Source of the DNA: Platanthera guangdongensis
Lineage: Eukaryota > Streptophyta > Magnoliopsida > Asparagales > Orchidaceae
DNA: 64,000 nt
Direction of reading: 5' to 3'
Assembly (NCBI GenBank): GCA_039583875.1
Contig: CM077163.1
Coordinates: 110,679,213-110,743,212 of the forward strand
Of this stretch, positions 57,132-64,000 are shown piece after piece; position 1 is the stretch's first letter; each line of letters opens with the position of its first letter. Position numbers and translations under genes: made by a program. A model generated the notes under the pieces. That model was not told the DNA's origin, did not search any database, and was given only the letters and a program-made list of their open reading frames with translations.

Positions 57132-58746
57132 TGTTGAAATTTGTGAAGTGGAAGTGGGTGACGGGACAGGCCGCGCGGCCTGTGCGGACAGCTTTGGCGG
57201 ACTGGGCGGACTGGGCGGACTGAGGTTGCGGCCTGGTGAGAAGTCTGGTGGAAGCCGGCTGTGCTCTGAGCGGGTTGTTGCATGGAGTCCGCGGTTTGGT
57301 GCGGCCTGGTATCTGCGGATAGAGAGGCTTGCGGACTGGTGCATTGCTCAGTGGCCGCGGGTGCATGCTTGCGCTGTTGGCGGGTTGGTTCGAGTTCGCG
57401 GGAAGCCTTGCGGACTGGTGTGTCCGCGGTTGGGGCTGTTGCGGACTGGGCCTTGAGCTTGGCTGAGGCCTTGTCGAGCTCAGGTGTTACAGCAGGTCTT
57501 GCTGTGGAGACCGGTTGGCGGACTAATGTTTGGAGTCCGGCTTGTAGCTGCTGTGTTGGACAAGTGCGAGGAGCTCGCGGACTGGTTGCGGTCTATGCTA
57601 GGGTGTTTGGCGGACGGGACTTTGTGTCCGCCATGCTCGCACTGGCCCTTGATGGTTTTGGACTTGGTCACACTTGGTGTAAAGTTCATGGTGTCCGCCG
57701 TATCCGCGAAGTCCGCTGTGACCGGGCGGACTGTTGCTGTTTGCCTTTGGTCGTGGACTTGTGGCGGATTGAGGTGTTAGTCTTGCGGACTGCCTCGGGT
57801 TGGTGCGGACTGCCATTGAAGAGGGTGCTGTCCTGAAGCAGTTGGAGCTTTGCGGGCTGGTGCCTTGTCCGCTTAGCTTGGGCGGACTGGAGAGGGTTCG
57901 TCTTTTGGTTGCCTTGCTCCTGGCGGTTTCCCTTGGTGACTGGCTAAGTCCTCGCGGACTAAGCGGACGGTCGGTTGTATTCGCGCGGGCTGGGGCGGTG
58001 TCGCTATCTCATGGGCGGTGACCACACTCCTCACCTGGCCTATAAATAGGACCCCCCTGGCACATATACAGTAACCTAAGTAACGTGAGTGAACAGTAAA
58101 TTGGGTTGGGCGAGTGCTGCGGTCTGTGTTTTCCAGTCCGCGCGGATTGTTTCAGGCTGACGGTTTGCTGTGTGCAGGTCGCGCGGATAACTTCAAGGAG
58201 CCAGGAGTTTGGCTGTGACTTCGGTCAGTGCTTGGAAGTGTGCGGTCTCTGCGGACTCAGCAGGAGGTCGCTCTGTGGCTTGTCAGTTCTGTTTCAACTT
58301 TCCCAGCTTCAATAACCTGTCCGCCGGCTTCAGGCGGGTAGGGGAGTTCCTCAGTTCGGGTTCAGCAGGAGGCGAATAACGGTCTGTCCGCGCGGCCTCG
58401 CGGTCTCGACGGACTCCGTGGTATTCGGCGGATTGCAGCATAGCTTGGGCGAGCTCAGCGGTCTCGGCGACCTCGCGGTCTCGGCGGACTGGAGTTCTGT
58501 CCGCCCGGCTTGTTTTTGGTTTCTTCTGTTTACAGCTGTAATACTAGCGAAATCATGTCTCGCTATGTATGCCTCGGATTGTAAAGAAGTGAATGTATAA
58601 TAAGATTTTCTTGTGCTTCCATTGTTTTGTTGGGTGCAACCTCTAGTCCTTGGGTTTCCGCAGGTTCAGCGTGCGAACTGGGTAGTTCCGAAGATATTAA
58701 TTTGGTGTTTGGGCTATCTTGCTGACCACGTTGAGAAAATTTAACA
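57132..58746 (+). repeat. 5' LTR of the young copia element
   Basis: 1615 bp from TGTTGAAATTTG to AAATTTAACA, with ends forming an 11-bp near-perfect inverted repeat. U3 (57150-58010) is crowded with GCGGACT, TCCGCGG and GCGCGG units, including GCGGACTGG three times in a row at 57199-57225. A TATA box follows at 58041, then R/U5. Its GC-rich open frames on both strands are by-products of the motif array. Confidence 0.93.
58041..58048 (+). promoter_or_regulatory. TATA box of the young copia LTR
   Basis: CCTATAAATAGGAC follows the GCGGACT-rich U3 and is perfectly kept in the 3' LTR at 63879-63886. It is close to the plant consensus. Confidence 0.72.
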
Positions 58747-58758
58747 TGGTATCAGAGG
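58747..58758 (+). other. Primer-binding site, tRNA-Met type
   Basis: TGGTATCAGAGG begins immediately after the LTR. 58759-58887 is a short leader. Confidence 0.9.
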
Positions 58759-58887
58759 GAGGTTTCTGAGGTTGCGGAGGTTCAGTTGCGTGAGCGGAGG
58801 TCAACCAGTGTTGTTACTCAGTGATTGAGTGGTGATCAACCTGTGTTGTTGCTCGGTGCTGCTGAAGGGTACCAACAGGTGATTGCA

Positions 58888-60627
58888 ATGGAAGGAAGCT
58901 TAGCAAGAGGTCTGGGCATTGAACTCTTAACGCTGACTAACTATAAAAAGTGGAAGTCGTGCATGAAGAGTTATCTTCTAGGCGAGGAGCTGTGGGAAGT
59001 TGTCGGTGGAGACGACAGACAGGAAGTTACTGCAGCATTCGGTACTGCTGAGCAGGTGAGGCTCTGGAGAAGAACTAATGCTAAGGCAGAGTTCGTTCTG
59101 AAGAGAGCTGTCTCTCCGGAACTGTTTGATCACATCATTGGATGTGAGTCGGCTGCTGATATTTGGACAACCATTGATGAGTTGTTCAATAGGAAGAATG
59201 TGGCTCGGCTTCAGTTTCTGGAGAATGAGTTGGCCAGGGCAACTCAGGGAGACCTTTCCATCTCCAGGTACTTCTTAAAGATGAAGAGCTTGTGTGCTGA
59301 GCTGTCGGCACTGGATCCTGATGAGCCTATCTCTGAGGCAAAGATGAAAAGGCACATTTTCCGCGGCTTGCGGAAGGAGTATGTGGCCTTTGTTACATCT
59401 GTTCAAGGGTGGGCTACTCAGCCGTCGTTGCTGGAGCTGGAGAATCTGCTTGCCTCGCAGGAGAGCTTAGCAAGGCAGATGGCTGGAGTGAGTCTGAATC
59501 AGGAAGGCAGCGAGGCTCTCTTCTCAGGCAAGAAGAAGGGATGGGAAGGGAAGAAGAAGAAGAAGGTGCAGGCCGCTGGTGAGAAGGAGACTTCAACTTC
59601 GTATCCGCCGGAGAGGAGGAATGCTCCTAAGGACTGGAAGAAGAATCTGAAGTGCTACCGGTGTCATCAGCGAGGGCACTTCAAGCGGGACTGCAAGGTC
59701 AAACTGCAGCCTGGGCATGCTGCGGGAAAGGAGGAAGCTTGCTCGCGAAGTGAAGAAGCAGAATGGGGAGGAGCTTTCATGACGGGCACTTGTGTCCGGG
59801 CCTTATCTGCTGAGGACTTCAACAGCGAGTGGATCGTCGACTCCGGGTGTGGTCATCACCTCACCGGAGACAAGTCGAAGTTCACCTCCATGCAGGCTTA
59901 CTCAGGTAATGAAGCTATTATCACTGCTGATAATACTGTTTATGCAGTAGAGAAGGAGGGGGTCGTGTCTTTGGGTAGTGATCAGGGGCCACTCACGTTA
60001 AGGAGTGTGTATCACGTGCCGGGCATGAAGAAGAACCTCTTCTCGGTGACCAACGCGGTGGACGCTGGGTATCACGTTCTGTTTGGGCCAACAGACGTGA
60101 GGTTCCTTCGCAACGTATCAGCGGTAAAGGCTGATGTTGCTCATGTTGGGAGGAGGGTGAAGAACTTGTTTGTTCTTTCCACCAGTGCCTATGTTGATAG
60201 GATGAGAGCCAATGATAGTGCGGCTATCTGGCATGAGAGGCTGGGGCATGTTGGCATGGACAAGTTAAAGGCAATGGCGAGTAGAAGTCTGGTGAGGGGG
60301 TTGCCGATGTTGTCCTCCTTTGGTGATGGGCATGTTTGTGCGGGCTGTCAATACGGTAAGGCACATCGCCTTCCGTTTGATAAATCTCAAACAAGGAGCA
60401 AGAAACCATTGGAGTGTGTTCATGGCGACCTGATGGGACCGACGGTTACTGCCAGCCTTGGTGGAAGCAAATACATGCTTGTCTTGGTTGATGACTACTC
60501 AAGGTATACTTGGGTGTACTTCTTAAAGGAGAAGTCGGATGCCTTCCGTTTGTTCGTGGAGTTCAAGGAGTTGGTAGAAGGCCGGCTTGGCTTGCGGATT
60601 AAGAAGTTTAGAACTGATAACGGGGGG
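58888..60627 (+). CDS. Copia Gag-protease-integrase polyprotein, up to the frameshift
   Basis: ATG 58888 (MEGSLARGLGIELLTLTNYK) is the first in-frame ATG. The frame is open further upstream but only from non-ATG codons. The UBN2 Gag domain is residues about 15-190. CCHC knuckle CYRCHQRGHFKRDC lies at about 59654-59695. Protease has WIVDSGCGHHLTG near 59830. The pre-integrase zinc region has WHERLGHVG (about 60229) and CAGCQYGKAH (about 60340). Integrase has HGDLMGP (about 60422) and FRTDNGG at about 60606-60626, the second catalytic Asp. Immediately after, a run of six G puts the rest out of frame; the open frame reaches a stop at 60718-60720. Confidence 0.9.
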
Positions 60628-62975
60628 AGTTTGTCTCTTCCGAGTTTTCTAACTTCTGCAGGAAGCACGGGATCCAACGGGAGCTTACATGTGCTCACAC
60701 TCCACAACAAAATGGGGTAGCGGAGCGGAAGATCCGTCATTTGACGGAAACCTGCAAATGCTGGCTGCATGCGAAAGATATCCCGAGGTCCTTTTGGGCG
60801 GAGGGAATGTCTTGTGCTGCATATGTTATCAACCGGATGCCACTCAGCCCTATCAACATGAAGACTCCTATTGAGCTGTTGCTAAAGGAGAAGCCGAGTG
60901 TTGGACACCTTCGGGTGTTCGGTTCAACTTGCTACGTGCATGTCCCGGATGCTTCACGGACAAAGCTGGATGCGAAGGCAAGGAAACTTGTCTTTGTTGG
61001 CTATGATGAGCGGAAGAAGGGATGGAAATGCATGGACCCTGTGACGAAGAAGTTCGTGGTGTCAAGAGACGTTGTCTTTGACGAGCTGACGTCATATGGA
61101 GGTGGCTCGGTGGAGCCTACCGGAAGTAGCAAGGTTGAGGAAGCACCGGTGGAGGCTGCTGAAGGCTTGGAAGAGGAGCTTGCTGTTTCACCAGCAGCTC
61201 CTGTTGCTTCGAACTCCGAGGCTGAGCCTTCTGGCTCAGGAAGCAGGGGGAGCACTGCTCAATGCTTGCCCCAGGTAGGAGTGGAGCCTGAAGAAGCAAC
61301 GGAAGCCGTGAGCAAGGAGCCGTGTCTTCGGAGATCGAAGAGGGTGGTTAAGCCACCGGCTCGGTACTGTGATGGGAATGCAGTGAGCTTTGTCTCCTGC
61401 TTCTTTGCAGGTCCTCTGGATGAGCGAGAGCCTGCAAACTTCAACGAGGCCACTGGAGTGAAGGAGTGGGAAGGTGCCATGAAGGAAGAGATTGATGCTC
61501 TGAAGAAGAATGAAACCTGGGACCTTGTGCCCAAGGTTGATGGCATTACTCCGGTTACTTGCAAGTGGGTGTATAAGTTGAAGAAGAAGGCTGATGGGAG
61601 CATTGATCGGTTCAAGGCTCGCCTGGTCGCTAGAGGATTCTCACAGCAGTATGGAGAAGACTATGAGGAGACATTCAGTCCAGTTGCGAAGATGACGTCT
61701 GTAAGAGTGGTGATCGCCTTGGCTGCTAGCAAGGGATGGAGGTTGTGGCAACTCGATGTGAAGAATGCCTTTCTTTACGGAGAGATTGACAAGGACATCT
61801 TCATGGATCAGCCGCTTGGTTTCGTCTCTGAGAAGCATCCGGACTATGTCTGCAAACTCAGGAAGGCTCTCTATGGGTTGAAGCAAGCTCCTCGAGCGTG
61901 GTATGGGAAGATTGCAGAGTACCTGCAGTTCTGTGGATACCTGGCTTCTAACTCGGACTCAAGCTTGTTCGTCAAGAAGAAGGGAGAGCTAAGAGTCTTG
62001 GTCCTGCTGTATGTGGATGATATGATCATCACAGGGAACTCGGAGGAGGAAGTAGCAAGGCTCAGGGGAGAGCTTGCTATACGCTTCGAGATGAAAGACT
62101 TGGGAGAGTTGCATCACTTTCTTGGTCTGGAAGTGGAGAGGAAGGAGTGCGGGATTCTCATTAGCCAGAAAGGGTATGCTGATCGTATTGTGAAGCGGTT
62201 TGGCATGGGCGAAGGGAAGAAGTGCTCTACTCCACTGGAATCTGGGCTGAAGCTTCGACGGGATGAGGGAAGGGTTCTTAATGATCCCTTGGTGTTCAGG
62301 GCTCTTGTTGGGAGCTTGATTTACCTGACGATTACAAGGCCGGATATAGCTTATGCTGTTGGCCGAGTAAGTCGGTATATGGCTGAACCAAGGCAATCTC
62401 ATCTAGTGGCGGCGAAGGGAATTCTGAAGTATGTCAAGGTGACTTCTGAGATGGGACTCCTCTATGGAAGGGATGCGGAGTTTGCGTTGCTCGGGTACAC
62501 GGATGCTGACTATGGCGGTGATTCGGATGATCGAAGGTCTACTTCGGGTTATGTGTTCACTTGCGGTTCAGCTAGCATCTCGTGGTGTAGCAAGAAGCAG
62601 GACTCGGTGTCGGTTTCAACCACGGAGGCGGAGTATAAGGCTTCGGCCTTGGCTGCTCGGGAAGCCGTTTGGTTGAGGAGGCTCATAGATGATGTTCATG
62701 AAGAAGTGCAAGGGCCTACTTTACTCTGGGGTGACAATGAGAGTGCTCTCAAACTGGTAAACAATCCAGTGTGTCACGCCAGGACCAAGCATATAGAGAT
62801 TGATCACCACTTCATCAGGGAGAAGGTGTTGGAGGGGTCTCTGTTGGTCGGGCATGTTCAGAGTGAAGATAATCTTGCTGACATCTTCACGAAGCCGCTG
62901 TCGAAGGGGCCTTTTGAACGCTTGCGCAGCTTGCTGGGCTTGGTCACCACTTCTCACTTCAAGGGGGAGTGTTGA
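60628..62975 (+). CDS. Copia integrase end, RT and RNase H
   Basis: The register resumes one base off after the G run and is open to TGA 62973-62975. Integrase catalytic Glu is in QQNGVAERK near 60720. The integrase C-terminal part includes FVGYDERKKGWKC near 60990. An acidic Ser/Glu/Ala linker (about 61100-61310) follows. RT has TWDLVPKVDGITPVTCKWV, ETFSPVAKMTSVR (about 61670), LWQLDVKNAFLYG and catalytic YVDDMII near 62010. RNase H has YTDADYGGDSDDRRSTSG near 62500, TTEAEYKA, LLWGDNESAL near 62725 and ADIFTKPLS near 62880. The last codons KGE lie on the PPT, and the final Cys and stop are the first six bases of the 3' LTR. Confidence 0.92.
62960..62969 (+). other. Polypurine tract, overlapping the end of pol
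   Basis: CAAGGGGGAG directly precedes the 3' LTR and is translated as part of the polyprotein end. Confidence 0.88.
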
Positions 62976-64000
62976 AATTTGTGAAGTGGAAGTGGGTGAC
63001 GGAACAGGCCGCGCGGCCTGTGCGGACAGCTTTGGCGGACTGGGCGGACTGGGCGGACTGAGGTTGCGGCCTGGTGAGAAGTCTGGTGGAAGCCGACTGT
63101 GCTCTGAGCGGGTTGTTGCATGGAGTCCGCGGTTTGGTGCGGCCTGGTATCTGCGGATAGAGAGGCTTGCGGACTGGTGCATTGCTCAGTGGCCGCGGGT
63201 GCATGCTTGCATTGTTGGCGGGTTGGTTCGAGTTCGCGGGAAGCCTTGCGGACTGGTGTGTCCGCGGTTGGGGCTGTTGCGGACTGGGCCTTGAGCTTGG
63301 CTGAGGCCTTGTCGAGCTCAGGTGTTACAGCAGGTCTTGCTGTGGAGACCGGTTGGCGGACTAATGTTTGGAGTCTGGCTTGTAGCTGCTGTGTTGGACA
63401 AGTGCGAGGAGCTCGCGGACTGGTTGCGGTCTGTGCTAGGGTGTTTGGCGGACGGGACTTTGTGTCCGCCATGCTCGCACTGGCCCTTGATGGTTTTGGA
63501 CTTGGTCACACTTGGTGTCAAGTTCATGGTGTCCGCCGTATCCGCGAAGTCCGCTGTGACCGGGCGGACTGTTGCTGTTTGCCTTTGGTCGTGGACTTAT
63601 GGCGGATTGAGGTGTTAGTCTTGCGGACTGCCTCGGGTTGGTGCGGACTGCCATTGAAGAGGGTGCTGTCCTGAAGCAGTTGGAGCTTTGCGGGCTGGTG
63701 CCTTGTCCGCTTAGCTTGGGCGGACTGGAGAGGGTTCGTCTTTTGGTTGCCTTGCTCCTGGCGGTTTCCCTTGGTGACTAGCTAAGTCCTCGCGGACTGA
63801 GCGGACGGTCGGTTGTATTCGCGCGGGCTGGGGCGGTGTCGCTATCTCATGGGCGGTGACCACACTCCTCACCTGGCCTATAAATAGGACCCCCCTGGCA
63901 CATCTACAGTAACCTAAGTAACGTGAGTGAACAGTAAATTGGGTTGGGCGAGTGCTGCGGTCTGTGTTTTCCAGTCCGCGCGGATTGTTTCAGGCTGACG
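62970..64000 (+). repeat. 3' LTR of the young copia element (truncated by window end)
   Basis: Matches 57132-58162 with about ten single-base differences, mostly transitions. Includes the GCGGACT-rich U3 and the TATA box at 63879-63886. The remaining 0.58 kb and the right TSD are outside the window. Confidence 0.93.

Larger units (their letters stand above)
57132..64000 (+). mobile_element. Young Ty1/copia element, nearly intact, runs off the window
   Basis: 5' LTR 57132-58746, PBS 58747, gag-pol 58888-62975, PPT 62960-62969, 3' LTR from 62970 (1031 bp visible). PR-IN-RT-RH order marks copia. The compact single polyprotein and motifs suggest a Tork-like lineage, uncertain. The LTRs differ at about ten of the 1031 comparable positions by eye. 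The coding frame has one lesion, a G-run length change at 60622-60627. The element is GC-rich compared with its neighbours. Confidence 0.93.

Noticed and set aside
57282..57836. 184-codon open frame inside the copia 5' LTR, repeated at 63120-63674
   Set aside because: Present in both LTR copies because the LTR is duplicated. The composition follows the GCGGACT motif array, frames are open on several strands at once, and no domain is recognisable.

Overview
The window is plant nuclear DNA, almost certainly a heterochromatic, repeat-packed part of an angiosperm genome. I find no host gene, tRNA, rRNA or CRISPR. Nearly every base can be assigned to LTR retrotransposons nested in one another: Ty3/gypsy chromoviruses (Tekay-like), Ty3/gypsy Athila-type elements, and Ty1/copia elements (two SIRE/Maximus-type, one unresolved, one young Tork-like). 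The species cannot be read from the sequence. Lineage names rest on remembered domain motifs, primer-binding sites and element architecture, not on a search.

Layout. 1-137 is the edge of a chromovirus LTR. 138-4450 plus 17076-18462 (minus) is a head-to-tail tandem array of an LTR-less chromovirus core (gag C-terminus, PR, RT, RH, IN). It is split by a complete SIRE-type copia element (4451-17070, plus, TSD CTGGG) and then cut by an Athila-type element (18463-28259, minus) whose 5' LTR is truncated. 28260-30865 holds an orphan LTR-like piece and an RT/RH fragment (minus). 30866-38007 is the 3' part of a Tekay-like chromovirus (plus) with chromodomain and a 3.46 kb LTR. 38008-42971 is the 5' half of a second SIRE-type element (minus). 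42972-45094 and 53534-55616 are one copia element (minus), interrupted by a young, nearly intact Athila-type element (45095-53533, plus, TSD CTCCC). 55617-57131 is the 5' end of another chromovirus, broken in its gag zinc knuckle by a young copia element (57132 to the window end).

How the genes work. Each element encodes or once encoded Gag (capsid, zinc knuckle), an aspartic protease, integrase, reverse transcriptase and RNase H. Transcription starts in the LTR, a tRNA primes at the PBS (tRNA-Met type for copia and chromovirus, tRNA-Asp type for Athila), and plus-strand synthesis starts at the PPT. Most copies are dead, mainly through in-register nonsense codons. The Athila-type element at 45-53 kb and the copia element at 57-64 kb each need only one or two changes to be open, and their frameshifts lie in homopolymer runs.

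The most notable observations are: (i) family-specific arrays of short, CG-centred, mostly palindromic motifs lying upstream of the TATA box in the U3 of nearly every long LTR, although the families are unrelated; (ii) a GT-AG intron at the same codon position between Gag and protease in two different chromoviruses, with an in-frame stop that would give Gag alone when retained; (iii) two tandem 13-bp hairpins in the Tekay-like LTR that differ by three compensated base pairs; (iv) tandem multimerisation of an LTR-less retrotransposon core.
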